Shown piece by piece: positions 19,148 through 27,902 of a stretch of 64,000 nt of DNA. Source of the stretch: Vibrio lentus (GTDB taxonomy: Bacteria; Pseudomonadota; Gammaproteobacteria; Enterobacterales; Vibrionaceae); assembly GCF_002875945.1 (NCBI RefSeq), contig NZ_MCZK01000006.1, positions 37,851 through 101,850 on the forward strand. The letters are read 5' to 3'. The notes beneath the pieces were generated by a model that saw nothing but the letters and a program-made list of their open reading frames with translations, ran no database searches and had not been told where the DNA came from. The position numbers and the translations under genes were made by a program. The first letter of the stretch is position 1; each line of letters begins with the position of its first letter.

Positions 19148-19642
19148 ATGATTACTCTTACCACTAACTTTGGCGACATCGAGATCGAACTCAACCTTGA
19201 AAAAGCGCCAGTAAGTTCAAAAAACTTCCTTAAATACTGCCAAGAAGGCTTCTATGAAGGCACCACGTTTCACCGCGTGATTGAAGGCTTTATGATTCAA
19301 GGTGGTGGACACACCATCGACATGACAGAGAAACCAACACACTCACCTATCGTCAATGAAGCAAACCGTGGATTAAAGAACGTGATTGGCTCTGTGGCAA
19401 TGGCTCGCACTGACGCACCGCACTCAGCAACAGCCCAATTCTTTATCAACCTTGACGACAATGATTTTCTTGATCATACCGCGACCAGCAACGCAGGTTG
19501 GGGCTACGCAGTGTTTGGTAAAGTATCGGCAGGCATGGACGTGGTTAACAAGATTGCTGTCGCTCCAACGACCACTCGCTGGGGACATGAAGATGTGCCA
19601 TGCGAAGATATCGTGATTTCGAAAGTCACCATTAACGACTAA
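19148..19642 (+). CDS. ppiB: Peptidyl-prolyl cis-trans isomerase B (cyclophilin)
   Basis: A 164-aa cytosolic cyclophilin that isomerises X-Pro bonds during folding. Catalytic segments [13 protein letters not shown] and AQFFINL are present. I set the start at ATG 19148 ([15 protein letters not shown]), which has AGGT upstream and gives the family length; the same frame is open 44 codons further upstream but that part is not cyclophilin-like. The final codons and stop lie in a short tandem duplication. Confidence 0.95.
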   Translation: MITLTTNFGDIEIELNLEKAPVSSKNFLKYCQEGFYEGTTFHRVIEGFMIQGGGHTIDMTEKPTHSPIVNEANRGLKNVIGSVAMARTDAPHSATAQFFINLDDNDFLDHTATSNAGWGYAVFGKVSAGMDVVNKIAVAPTTTRWGHEDVPCEDIVISKVTIND

Positions 19643-19662
19643 AAGTTACTATTAACGACTAA
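19621..19662 (+). repeat. Tandem duplication of the ppiB stop region
   Basis: About 20 bp containing ATTAACGACTAA occurs twice in a row with three differences. The first copy encodes the last ppiB residues and stop; the second is non-coding. Confidence 0.6.
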
Positions 19663-19754
19663 ATGGTCTGGCTGACGACTGAGCTTTATCGCTAACGGTT
19701 TAACTATAGATCTAGCGACTAAGCCGCCACAATCGGCCACCAAGAAACAACCTC

Positions 19755-19781
19755 AAATGGTGAGTTCCCCTCTCACCATTT
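19755..19781 (+). terminator. Terminator after ppiB
   Basis: AAATGGTGAG (19755-19764) with its complement at 19772-19781, followed by a short T run. Confidence 0.75.
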
Positions 19782-19940
19782 TTAATGTCCATGTTATCAA
19801 TTGCACTTATTTTTGTACGGTATATTTCCAATACCTACCATTCACCTGCTATTAATCAGTATTCGTGACGTGTTATTATCGCCGCTCGCCGACTATGAAA
19901 GTTGAATGCGATTCACTATACATTGGACGTAACACCATAC

Positions 19941-21083
19941 ATGACTCGACACTCTTTTTTGACAACAGCCTTTCTTTCGACTGTTGCCAGTTTCTCCAGT
20001 TCAGCTTTTGAAGTTGATACGCGAGAGTCACAAGAACCTGAACTGAATGACCAATTTCGTGTCATTGCTATCCCCTTCTACGATCCAAGTGTCGATACTG
20101 GGATTTCGGTTGTTCCTATCTACAACTTTTACGCAGATGGTGAAACCAAGAACGCATCAACCTTATCGGCAACCCTGACTTATACCCAGAACGACAGCTA
20201 CTACATAAAAGGTAATGCTGACCTTTTATTAAACGGTGATTCCTTGCGGTTCACTGGTGAAATGGGCTTCTCTAGCACCAACATCACACTGGTTGATCTT
20301 GTCGATACCAACCATCAAGAATACGCTTTCGATGGTGATTTTTATTTTAAGGTCTACGACAACATTTATCTGGGCACTGGGTTAAATTACTCTACCGCTC
20401 GCTATCTAGGGGATACGCCTCGCGATGATCTTTTGCTTAAACTCACAGGGTTTAATGAAGAGTATGAAGCGGACATGGGAGCAAAGCTTTCATTCTTATG
20501 GGACGAAAGAGAGCATTACTACTATCCGTATCACGGCTTTTTATTTGAGCTGACTTATGAAGATCATGGCGCTTGGTTAGGCAATGATGAAGATGCGACC
20601 TACTCTTCGTTGTTTTCTGACTACCGTTTTTTCTACAGCTTGACGCACAATGACAATCACATCATTGCAAGCCGATGGGTGACTCGATACCTACTCGATG
20701 CAGAAAATGCACCAAGCAGCGCATACAGTACTTATGGTCGACAAGGGCGAAACGTTCAACGAGGTTTTGTCGCAGGGGATCACATTGCCTCGCACATGAC
20801 CAACCTTGAGATGGAATACCGCTACTCTATTTCTGGCTCATCAATTAACTTCTTGAACAACGTAGCCGTCGTTGGTTTAACTGGTGTGGGCAAGGTGTTT
20901 GGTGAAAGGCTCAACCCGAAAGACCCTTATCACAGCTTCGACGAAGGTGAGCTGTTATCTATGGTTGGCCTCGGATTACGTTATCGACTATTGCGCCAAG
21001 AACGTATCAACGTGCGCATGGATTTCACCTACAACAACGAAGATGAAGTGCTGGCGTATTTTAGTTTGGGTGAAAACATATAA
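19941..21083 (+). CDS. Outer-membrane beta-barrel, surface-antigen D15-like
   Basis: A 380-aa exported protein with a signal peptide (MTRHSFLTTAFLSTVASFSSSA) followed by a barrel of alternating aromatic strands. It ends in the amphipathic strand pattern typical of outer-membrane insertion. The FLWDEREHYYYPYHGFLFEL segment and GRQGRNVQRGF resemble the Omp85/D15 barrel motifs. No POTRA domains are present, so it is a barrel-only member. I chose ATG 19941; the frame extends to a TTG at 19902, which would place extra residues before the signal peptide. Role unknown. Confidence 0.75.
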   Translation: MTRHSFLTTAFLSTVASFSSSAFEVDTRESQEPELNDQFRVIAIPFYDPSVDTGISVVPIYNFYADGETKNASTLSATLTYTQNDSYYIKGNADLLLNGDSLRFTGEMGFSSTNITLVDLVDTNHQEYAFDGDFYFKVYDNIYLGTGLNYSTARYLGDTPRDDLLLKLTGFNEEYEADMGAKLSFLWDEREHYYYPYHGFLFELTYEDHGAWLGNDEDATYSSLFSDYRFFYSLTHNDNHIIASRWVTRYLLDAENAPSSAYSTYGRQGRNVQRGFVAGDHIASHMTNLEMEYRYSISGSSINFLNNVAVVGLTGVGKVFGERLNPKDPYHSFDEGELLSMVGLGLRYRLLRQERINVRMDFTYNNEDEVLAYFSLGENI

Positions 21084-21132
21084 TTTAAGCGAACTTCAGC
21101 TAAGCCCTAGCTTATTTGTTATTTTCAGCATC

Positions 21133-21163
21133 AAGCCTGTCGCGATTCGATTCGCACAGGCTT
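21133..21163. terminator. Bidirectional terminator
   Basis: AAGCCTGT plus GCGA (21133-21145) pairs with TCGC plus ACAGGCTT (21152-21163), with one bulged base. It lies between the convergent barrel gene and the cytochrome gene. Confidence 0.75.
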
Positions 21164-21190
21164 TATTGTTTTTAGGAGCGTCAAAATGAC

Positions 21191-21613
21191 TTACCAACGC
21201 GAACGATAAGTACGATGACACGCTCGGCATGTGTTGTTGGCAGCATCTAACCCACGCTCAGCCTTGCTAAGGTCCTGTTCAATACTCGCTTGCTGTAACT
21301 CTGTAAAACCTTGGTTCATCTGTAGCATCAGTTGGTTGAATTTCTCAGGCTTACTCCACACAGCTTCTGTTGCCTTACCGCCCATGTCACTCACAGCAAA
21401 ACTGTTACTCAGTACGATTCCGTGCTCAACCAAACTCTGGCTTAACTCCTCAACCTTCTTCCAATCTGCATTTCGGTTTCCTAATTCTGAAGACACTTGT
21501 TTATTGAGCTTTTCAATTGAGCTAAAAGCCTGCTGGCGATTGTTCACGGCTTCAGTTGCAGCAACAGCCATCACTGGCACGGAGATAAGTAAAGCGATAG
21601 TCAGTTTTTTCAT
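21191..21613 (-). CDS. Cytochrome c'-type monoheme protein
   Basis: A 140-aa exported four-helix cytochrome of class II. The signal peptide (MKKLTIALLISVPVMAVA) is followed by a helical domain and the heme site CRACHRTYRSRW at the very C-terminus, exactly the cytochrome c' layout. The start at 21613 has AGGA upstream; an upstream Met at 21709 is not needed. Cytochromes c' bind NO or serve redox roles in the periplasm. It is divergent from a cytochrome b561 gene across a long palindrome, which suggests an electron-transfer pair. Confidence 0.88.
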   Translation of the reverse strand: MKKLTIALLISVPVMAVAATEAVNNRQQAFSSIEKLNKQVSSELGNRNADWKKVEELSQSLVEHGIVLSNSFAVSDMGGKATEAVWSKPEKFNQLMLQMNQGFTELQQASIEQDLSKAERGLDAANNTCRACHRTYRSRW

Positions 21614-21680
21614 AGTGTCATTCCTGTTCATTGGTCGGTTGGTTTGTTGATCTTTCAATCGTAATCGATGAGATGCATTT

Positions 21681-21726
21681 AATTTACACAACAACAGTTG
21701 CATACGCAACTATTGTTGTGTAAATT
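21681..21726. promoter_or_regulatory. 46-bp palindrome between divergent cytochrome genes
   Basis: Two 21-bp arms (21681-21701 and 21706-21726) match as inverted repeats with one mismatch around a 4-bp centre. The core AGTTGC-ATAC-GCAACT is perfect and has the form of a MarR-family operator. It lies in the intergenic region of the cytochrome c' and b561 genes. A marR-like gene follows b561, so it is the natural repressor candidate. Confidence 0.75.
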
Positions 21727-21763
21727 AATATCACTTTGAAAATGACAAGCAGGAAACTGAACA

Positions 21764-22405
21764 ATGAAAATCTGGGATCTACCGACTCGACTCTATCACT
21801 GGCTGCAAGCAGCTCTGTTTATTGGCCTTGCCGTATCTGGCTTTAGTGGCAATGGCCCACACATTTATTTAGGGTTAGCACTGTTTAGTTTGATTCTGTG
21901 GCGCTTGGTCTGGGGAATGATTGGCAGTGATACCAGCCGTTTTTCGCAATTTGTTAGTTCTCCTCGCTCTGCTTGGCAGTACTTACGAGGCCGAGTTCAA
22001 CCTAAGCCGGGACACAATCCTCTAGGTGCTTGGATGGTTGTAGGCATGATCACTACGTTGTTCGTGCAATGCATAACTGGCCTCGCAATTGCGGGGTTCT
22101 TCGACACATTGCCGTATTCAGAAGTCATCATCACAGACGATGTCTTTGACCTATTCGCCACGCTTCATGCCATTGCCGCACGTATGTTAATCGCTTTTGT
22201 CGTGCTGCATTTATTGGCTATCTTGACCTACAAACTGCGCTCAAAGCCTTTGGTTCTCGCTATGATCACAGGCAAACAAAATCAATCGTTATCTACCGCT
22301 CATTTCGGAAATGGCACTCAATTGGCTTTTTCATCAAATAGAAAAGCGTTGTTGGTGCTAATTGCGTCGGTATTAGTTACGATGGCAATAGTTGTTATGT
22401 CATAA
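21764..22405 (+). CDS. Cytochrome b561-family protein
   Basis: A 213-aa inner-membrane di-heme cytochrome b. It starts IWDLPTRLYHWLQ, the COG3658 pattern with a heme-ligand His in helix 1, and has further His residues in later helices (ATLHAIAARM, VVLHLLAIL). Four core membrane helices are visible, plus a C-terminal one after a cytosolic loop. Such proteins pass electrons from quinol to periplasmic cytochromes. The divergent cytochrome c' is the obvious partner. It is followed after 17 bp by a MarR gene, so the two form an operon. Confidence 0.88.
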   Translation: MKIWDLPTRLYHWLQAALFIGLAVSGFSGNGPHIYLGLALFSLILWRLVWGMIGSDTSRFSQFVSSPRSAWQYLRGRVQPKPGHNPLGAWMVVGMITTLFVQCITGLAIAGFFDTLPYSEVIITDDVFDLFATLHAIAARMLIAFVVLHLLAILTYKLRSKPLVLAMITGKQNQSLSTAHFGNGTQLAFSSNRKALLVLIASVLVTMAIVVMS

Positions 22406-22422
22406 AAATTAGGGACTAACGA

Positions 22423-22851
22423 ATGCCAGAAGAGTTTGATAGACAGAATAGTTTTGGATGGATGATCAATGTGATCGCCAACAAAGCGACCAAAGATTTC
22501 GACCTTGAGTTAAAGAAACACGGCTTAACCATCGCATTGTGGCCAACCTTGATGTGTTTATGGGAAGAAGAAGGGGTTACCCAGCGTGATATTGCCGCGA
22601 AGTCTAAAGTAGAAAACTCAACAACAACACGAACATTAGATAAGTTGGAAAAGCTTGAACTGGTAGAACGTAGAGCCGACCCACACAGCCGCCGCTCTTT
22701 TAGAATCTACCTAACAGAGAAAGGTAAAGCACTTGAAGAAGTGTTAATACCCATCCCAGTTAGGTTAAATGAAGAACTGATGGCAACGCTTGATGCACAA
22801 GAGCAACAACAGATGATCGGCTTACTTAAGAAAATGGTCGCCGCTGTCTAG
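22423..22851 (+). CDS. MarR-family regulator
   Basis: A 142-aa winged-helix repressor. The recognition part includes GVTQRDIAAKSKVENSTTTR, and the wing contains RRADPHSRRSFRIYLTEKG, both classic MarR features. It is co-transcribed with cytochrome b561. It probably binds the 46-bp palindrome upstream and controls both cytochrome genes and itself. The signal is unknown; it has no conserved redox Cys pair. Confidence 0.9.
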   Translation: MPEEFDRQNSFGWMINVIANKATKDFDLELKKHGLTIALWPTLMCLWEEEGVTQRDIAAKSKVENSTTTRTLDKLEKLELVERRADPHSRRSFRIYLTEKGKALEEVLIPIPVRLNEELMATLDAQEQQQMIGLLKKMVAAV

Positions 22852-22879
22852 CTCGATAGCTCGATAGCTCGATAGCTCG
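22851..22879. repeat. 8-bp tandem repeat
   Basis: GCTCGATA repeats three times and then partly a fourth (22851-22879), starting at the last base of the marR stop codon. Such repeats vary in number by slippage. Confidence 0.8.
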
Positions 22880-22915
22880 CGCTGAAGAAAGCACTTAGAA
22901 ACTAGACATCAATAG

Positions 22916-22936
22916 ACCCTCGCCCTAAACGAGGGT
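22916..22936. terminator. Bidirectional terminator
   Basis: ACCCTCG (22916-22922) and its complement (22930-22936) followed by T-rich sequence, between convergent marR and the DMT transporter gene. Confidence 0.8.
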
Positions 22937-22937
22937 T

Positions 22938-23804
22938 TTATTTTCTTCGCGACCATTTGATGTAGCAAAACAGTGAACCGATAATCAAGGCTCCACCCAA
23001 CAATTTCTGCATTTCGACCGTTTCTCCCAACATGCTGACACTAAGTAATAGTGTCCATACTGGCTCTAGAATCATGATAAGCGCCGCTACTTCCATGTTC
23101 ACGGAGTGCTGCCCTACCGTTTGCAATAAGTAACGAATAGAAGTTGCGATAACAGCAGACACGATAAACCAAAAGATGAGCGTTTTGGTGATTTCAAACT
23201 CCGGTTGAGCGGTCATAGACGCAAACGCCATCCCACTGATACCGACCACAAAAAGCTGTACGCAAATCGAAGCAATTGGCTTGATGTTAGTAATAACACG
23301 CTTGTTCATCACAAAGTGGACAGAGAGCAACATTGAAGCCAATAGGAAGTAGATCTGACTTTGTTCAACGTGCCAACCGTTGGTGAGAGTAAGCAGCAAC
23401 ATACCCATGATCGCGATAGGAAATGATTTCCAAAATGCACGATTAGGCTTAACTCGAAACAGAATCCAAGAGACAAATGGCGCGATGATCATAGCCAAGC
23501 TCATGATGAATGCACCTTCAGACAAGCTTTCAGTTACCGATACGGCAAACACCCAAACCTGCAATGAGGCAGACAACAATAGACCAACGCCACAAAGCGA
23601 CAGGATCTGCTTAAGAGATAGCTTGCGAATATGATGAATACAGAATGGCAGTAAAATCAGGCTCGCCACGAAAAATCGCACACCAATGAACACTGGCCCA
23701 GGCATTTCCATGACCACCAACTTAGAGGCAATCCACCCAACACCCGCCAGCAAAGTGGCACACAAGAGGTAAAGCTCGCCACGCATCGCTTTTACGTTCA
23801 TCAT
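22938..23804 (-). CDS. EamA/DMT-superfamily transporter
   Basis: A 288-aa inner-membrane protein with ten predicted helices arranged as two EamA repeats. It is a drug/metabolite exporter of unknown substrate. I start it at 23804 (MMNVKAMRGELYLL). The frame extends to 23879, but that extension contains a terminator hairpin and is not part of the family. The stop lies directly beside the shared terminator. Confidence 0.85.
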   Translation of the reverse strand: MMNVKAMRGELYLLCATLLAGVGWIASKLVVMEMPGPVFIGVRFFVASLILLPFCIHHIRKLSLKQILSLCGVGLLLSASLQVWVFAVSVTESLSEGAFIMSLAMIIAPFVSWILFRVKPNRAFWKSFPIAIMGMLLLTLTNGWHVEQSQIYFLLASMLLSVHFVMNKRVITNIKPIASICVQLFVVGISGMAFASMTAQPEFEITKTLIFWFIVSAVIATSIRYLLQTVGQHSVNMEVAALIMILEPVWTLLLSVSMLGETVEMQKLLGGALIIGSLFCYIKWSRRK

Positions 23805-23825
23805 TTTTATTCGATCCAATAACAA

Positions 23826-23858
23826 AAAAAGCAACCTGACTCTGCAAGGTTGCTTTTT
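23826..23858 (-). terminator. Terminator after nemA
   Basis: Perfect 12-bp stem AAAAAGCAACCT (23826-23837) and complement (23847-23858) with T runs outside. It insulates the DMT gene from nemA. Confidence 0.85.
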
Positions 23859-23915
23859 ATAAACTCTTAACAGGATCAAGATACTATCTCAATACTCTGC
23901 TTCAGGCAGCAGTTT

Positions 23916-25019
23916 TTAGCCTGCGTATTCAGGGTAATCAGTTAAGCCTTTTTCAGCACCACCAAACAAGGTGTTTGGATCGTGCGGAGCCAGCGGAAAA
24001 CCATTTTGAATACGAGCGGGTAAATCAGGGTTCGCAACGAATGGACGACCAAAGCCAACCATGTCTGTTACGCCTTCAGCAACCGCTTGCTCGCCACGTT
24101 CGCTATCGTATTTACCTGCATAAATCAGAACACCTTTGAACGCTTCACGAACGGCAGCTTTGAATGCTTTTGGCGTTTCAGGCGCGTCATCCCAGTCTAC
24201 TTCTGCGATGTGCAGGTAAACGATCTTGTACAGATTTAGGAATGCTGCCGCTGCTGTGTAAGTTTCTACAGGCGTCGCATCAACCGTGCCATTTAGCGAA
24301 GTAAACGGAGCAAGACGAACACCAACACGCTCAGCGCCAATCGCCTCAACCATAGCTTCAACCACTTCACCTAAGAAACGTAAGCGGTTTTCAGTTGAAC
24401 CGCCGTATTCATCGGTACGGTTGTTTGCTTCAGAGTCAATGAACTGGTTAATCAGGTAGCCATTTGCTGCGTGAAGTTCAATGCCATCAAAGCCTGCTTC
24501 GATTGCATTAAGCGCCGCTTGGCGATATTGCTCAACCACTCCTTTGATGTCTTCTTTGGTCATTTCACGAGGTTCAACCACATCAACAAAGCCCGGCTCA
24601 TCAGTGCCATTATCGATGAAGACTTTTACGTTTTCCGCTTTCATCGCAGAAGACGAGATTGGCTGTTCACCGCCGATGTTATCTGGGTGTGTTACACGGC
24701 CTACATGCCAAAGTTGAGCGAAAATAACGCCCTCTTTTTCATGCACTGCATCGGTTACTTTTTTCCAACCCGCGATTTGCTCTTCAGAGTAGATACCCGG
24801 TGTCCAAGCGTAGCCTTGACCCAATGGTGAAATCTGAGTGCCTTCTGCCACAATCAAACCCGCAGAAGCGCGTTGAGCGTAGTAAGCCGCCATCATTTCG
24901 TTTGCAGAATTACCAGGTTGCGTTGCACGAGAACGAGTCATCGGAGGCATAACAATACGGTTTTTTAGTTCGATGTTACCAAGTTGAATTGGTTGAAATA
25001 GGGCGTTTGTCATTGTCAT
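23916..25019 (-). CDS. nemA: Old-yellow-enzyme N-ethylmaleimide reductase
   Basis: A 367-aa FMN-dependent ene-reductase of the NemA group, acting on electrophiles such as maleimides, enals and nitro compounds in the cytosol. The substrate-binding pair is in ELHAANGYLINQF, and RIVMPPMTRSRA is the typical start of the barrel. FGRPFVANPDL is the FMN phosphate region. It is separated from gloA by 8 bp. The nemA-gloA pairing matches E. coli, where NemR controls it; no NemR is seen here. Confidence 0.92.
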   Translation of the reverse strand: MTMTNALFQPIQLGNIELKNRIVMPPMTRSRATQPGNSANEMMAAYYAQRASAGLIVAEGTQISPLGQGYAWTPGIYSEEQIAGWKKVTDAVHEKEGVIFAQLWHVGRVTHPDNIGGEQPISSSAMKAENVKVFIDNGTDEPGFVDVVEPREMTKEDIKGVVEQYRQAALNAIEAGFDGIELHAANGYLINQFIDSEANNRTDEYGGSTENRLRFLGEVVEAMVEAIGAERVGVRLAPFTSLNGTVDATPVETYTAAAAFLNLYKIVYLHIAEVDWDDAPETPKAFKAAVREAFKGVLIYAGKYDSERGEQAVAEGVTDMVGFGRPFVANPDLPARIQNGFPLAPHDPNTLFGGAEKGLTDYPEYAG

Positions 25020-25027
25020 TTCCTCGA

Positions 25028-25405
25028 TTAACCTAGTTGAATCAGTTCGATTTGGTAGCCGTCTGGGTCAGTGATAAAAGCGATGTGTGTTGAACCGCCT
25101 TTTACTGGACCCGCTTCGCGAGTCACATTGCCACCCAGCGATTTAATCTTGTCACACGCCGCGTAAATGTCTTCCACACCCAATGCTAAATGGCCAAAAG
25201 CGTTACCCATTTCGTATTCGTTGGTATCCCAGTTATGAGTCAGTTCGATGGTTGTGCCGCCTTGCTCGTAACCAACAAAAACTAAGGTGTAGCGGTAATC
25301 GTTATTGTCATGGCGCTCAAGCTCTTTCATACCCAATACCTTGGTGTAGAACTCAATAGACTTATCTAGATCAGCAACTCGAATCATTGTGTGTAGGAAT
25401 TTCAT
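25028..25405 (-). CDS. gloA: Glyoxalase I (lactoylglutathione lyase)
   Basis: A 125-aa VOC-fold enzyme that converts the methylglyoxal-glutathione adduct to S-lactoylglutathione. It opens with [20 protein letters not shown], where His5 is a metal ligand; later ligands lie in [18 protein letters not shown] and YQIELIQ. The length matches the bacterial family. It forms an aldehyde/electrophile detoxification operon with nemA downstream. Confidence 0.93.
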   Translation of the reverse strand: MKFLHTMIRVADLDKSIEFYTKVLGMKELERHDNNDYRYTLVFVGYEQGGTTIELTHNWDTNEYEMGNAFGHLALGVEDIYAACDKIKSLGGNVTREAGPVKGGSTHIAFITDPDGYQIELIQLG

Positions 25406-25507
25406 ATTTCACCCTTTTTAGCCCAGCAACGTGGGCCGATATAATCGTGAGTGGAGGTTATCCACTTCTTTCTTAGGGTTAATATACGGACTGACAGCAA
25501 ATAAATG

Positions 25508-25538
25508 AAATTATCAAAAATTCTCATTGTGATAATTT
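25508..25538. promoter_or_regulatory. Inverted repeat upstream of gloA-nemA
   Basis: AAATTATCA (25508-25516) and its complement TGATAATTT (25530-25538) with a 13-bp spacer. It lies about 100 bp before the gloA start and past the end of a lysR gene. It may be an operator or a weak terminator. Confidence 0.35.
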
Positions 25539-25608
25539 TTTGTTATGAGGAATTTAATACAGATGATTTGCTATGGGTGGTATTGACAAGCGAAAGGCAG
25601 GGGTGCAA

Positions 25609-26544
25609 TCAGAAAGCGGAACGCCAACTGTTGAGCGTCTTAGACATGTCATTCGTGGTATTGATAACCTGCTCTCTGAACCACTTATGGGCCGGATCGT
25701 TATTCTGCTTTTTCAACCAGATAAGGTAATGAGAGATCGGTTGGTAATCGAAAGGTGGTTTGAATAACTGTAAATCAAAACGATCCTTAAACTGAATCGC
25801 CAATGACAGCGGCGCAACCGTGATGTAATCAGACTGACTGCACAGCAGTAAGTTATTGAACAAAGAACTGCCGTGAATCACAATCTTACGTCGAGATAAG
25901 TCTAATGAGGTGTAGTGGCTCAAGCTTCTCACTTGGCGACGTGTCCTAGCCAAAACCGCATGTTGCTCACTCAAATACTGCGCTTCGGTGATCTCGCCTT
26001 TGATTCTCGGGTGTCCATTTCGGCAAACAATCACAAACTCACTGTCATAGAGCTTTTCGCTAACCGTACTTGGATGCTCAGGCAACACAATGTCGATCAT
26101 CACATCAAACTTTTGAGTCAGGAGATCTTCGTGAACTTGATCATCAGTATCCGGTTGATCATAGACCTCTAGGGAGAGTCCTTGGTTAGGCAACTGAGAA
26201 AACCGGTTGAGCAACAGCCACTGCAAATGTTCAGGAACCGAAGCCACAAACCTGCGCTCTGTGGAGGCTTCATCAAACAGTGTCATGCCTTGAAACACGC
26301 CGTTAAGCTCTTGGATCGGTGTTTTAACTTGTTCATACAAACTTTGAGAATAGGCAGTAGGCACCACTCCTCTTCCCTTACGAACAAATAACTCTTGCCC
26401 TATCTCTGCCTTCAAACGTGCCAGTGCCGTACTAATGGTCGACTGATTGGTGCCAAGATGATCAGCGGCTTTACTCAAACTGCCTTGCTCCATCACCGCA
26501 CAAAATACAGCTAATAAGTTAAAGTTCGGAATGTCATTACTCAT
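25609..26544 (-). CDS. LysR-family regulator
   Basis: A 311-aa LysR-type regulator. The N-terminal helix-turn-helix covers about residues 17-40 (GSLSKAADHLGTNQSTISTA), followed by a periplasmic-binding-protein-like effector domain. It is upstream of gloA-nemA on the same strand, so it could control that operon and itself, but a divergent target is the outer-membrane-like gene at 26955. The ligand is unknown. Confidence 0.88.
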   Translation of the reverse strand: MSNDIPNFNLLAVFCAVMEQGSLSKAADHLGTNQSTISTALARLKAEIGQELFVRKGRGVVPTAYSQSLYEQVKTPIQELNGVFQGMTLFDEASTERRFVASVPEHLQWLLLNRFSQLPNQGLSLEVYDQPDTDDQVHEDLLTQKFDVMIDIVLPEHPSTVSEKLYDSEFVIVCRNGHPRIKGEITEAQYLSEQHAVLARTRRQVRSLSHYTSLDLSRRKIVIHGSSLFNNLLLCSQSDYITVAPLSLAIQFKDRFDLQLFKPPFDYQPISHYLIWLKKQNNDPAHKWFREQVINTTNDMSKTLNSWRSAF

Positions 26545-26954
26545 GATTCTGTACTCATTAGGCGATAGATTTAATTATCTTATCGTAAAACCGATAGAAT
26601 GAAACAACCGACGCCCATCGAGAAACAAAACTGAGAAGGAAACAGCATGCGGTACAGTGAAGGTCTTCCATTTGATGAGTAAAATACCACTTAAACACCT
26701 CGCGGATATCGTGGTCAACCGTATGACCAGCATGCATGGCCAACGCTCATAACTAATGCCAATATCGTATATTGAGACAATTCTTAAATCGCTTTTACTC
26801 ACCGTCAGATTTTTACGACATTTAACTACCAATTCAACGTAACATCGCTCAAATTGTCTCACTTATCATGACACTGTGTCCCCGTACGGTTTATATACAT
26901 TCCCATTTTGAACTCTACAATAGCGGGATATTAAAACGACCCACGGTATAAAAA
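26545..26954. other. Intergenic region with distant inverted repeat
   Basis: No gene is supported. TGAGACAATT (26773-26782) is repeated in inverse as AATTGTCTCA (26852-26861), about 70 bp apart, in front of the gene at 26955. These may be paired half sites for one regulator. Confidence 0.4.
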
Positions 26955-27902
26955 ATGAAAAACAATAAAATACTCCCGCTACTTCTTAGCTGCGCGGCAG
27001 TGGCTTACTCAGGTTCGGCTCTTGCTGAAGCCGAAAAACTATCTGTTACAGAAAAGCTGCCCGTTAAAGAAAAACTCTCCGTTGAAGAAGCCGCAAAGAA
27101 ATCGGCAAACCCAGTATCGGATGTGTGGATGCTGATCACTCAAAATGACTACACCTTCCTAGAGAAAGAAGATGGCCACCATGAGATGCAGAACCGCTTC
27201 AGCTTTCAACCAGTAATGCCTGTTCCTATTATGGATGGTGAATGGAACTTGGTGAACAGAATCGTCGCTAACCATTACAGTGCACCAGGTGATCGCGAAG
27301 ACGGTGACTTCTTTGAAGGTCGTACAAACGGGATGGGCGATACAGTTTTCCTATCTCTTGCAGCTCCAAACCGTGACGATGGCTTTATCTGGGGTGTGGG
27401 TCCAACCATGATTGCACCAACCGGTACTGATGGCTTAACTCAAGATAAATGGCAAGTAGGCCCTGCAGCTCTAGTGGCAAGGTTAGGTAAAGAAACTGGA
27501 CAGCCAATGAACATTGATAGTTGGAACGTCGGCATTCTTGCTCAGCAATGGTGGGATGTGGGTGGCAGCGACAGCGTAACCGAATCAACCAACCAAGCGG
27601 ATATCCAATACTTCTTAAACTATCGAGTGAGCAACACCGCATTGATCGGCATGACACCGAACATTCAAATCGATTGGGAAAAAGACGGCTCAGACCGATT
27701 CACGGTGCCAGTTGGCCTTGGTTACATCGACATGTTTAAAGTTGGCCCAATGCCTGTCCGTTGGGGTATTGAACTTCAATACTACGTAATGAAACCAGAT
27801 GCGAATGTTGGCGCAACGAACCCATCAGAATACGTTCCCTACTCGCCAGATTGGAATCTAAAGTTCTTTGTTGCTCCAGTTACGCTTAACCCGTTCAAAT
27901 AA
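26955..27902 (+). CDS. Exported outer-membrane-like protein
   Basis: A 315-aa protein with a clear signal peptide (cleavage near SALA-EAEKL). The first mature residues form a degenerate repeat, EKLSVTEKLPVKEKLSVEE. The rest is a beta-rich domain with repeated W/Y-containing strands (GFIWGVGPTMIAPTGTD, WNVGILAQQWWDVGG), typical of barrel-like proteins of the phenol-degradation MetA type. It ends in APVTLNPFK rather than a perfect barrel terminus. The function is unknown; transport of a small hydrophobic compound is only a guess. Confidence 0.7.
   Translation: MKNNKILPLLLSCAAVAYSGSALAEAEKLSVTEKLPVKEKLSVEEAAKKSANPVSDVWMLITQNDYTFLEKEDGHHEMQNRFSFQPVMPVPIMDGEWNLVNRIVANHYSAPGDREDGDFFEGRTNGMGDTVFLSLAAPNRDDGFIWGVGPTMIAPTGTDGLTQDKWQVGPAALVARLGKETGQPMNIDSWNVGILAQQWWDVGGSDSVTESTNQADIQYFLNYRVSNTALIGMTPNIQIDWEKDGSDRFTVPVGLGYIDMFKVGPMPVRWGIELQYYVMKPDANVGATNPSEYVPYSPDWNLKFFVAPVTLNPFK

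Noticed and set aside
22851..22879. 8-bp tandem repeat as a possible CRISPR or phase-variation tract
   Set aside because: Only about 3.6 units with no spacers, after a stop codon and not in a promoter or coding frame; likely neutral.
26558..26862. Minus-strand frames in the gap before 26955
   Set aside because: Two overlapping frames with unnatural composition and no ribosome site; no family resemblance.
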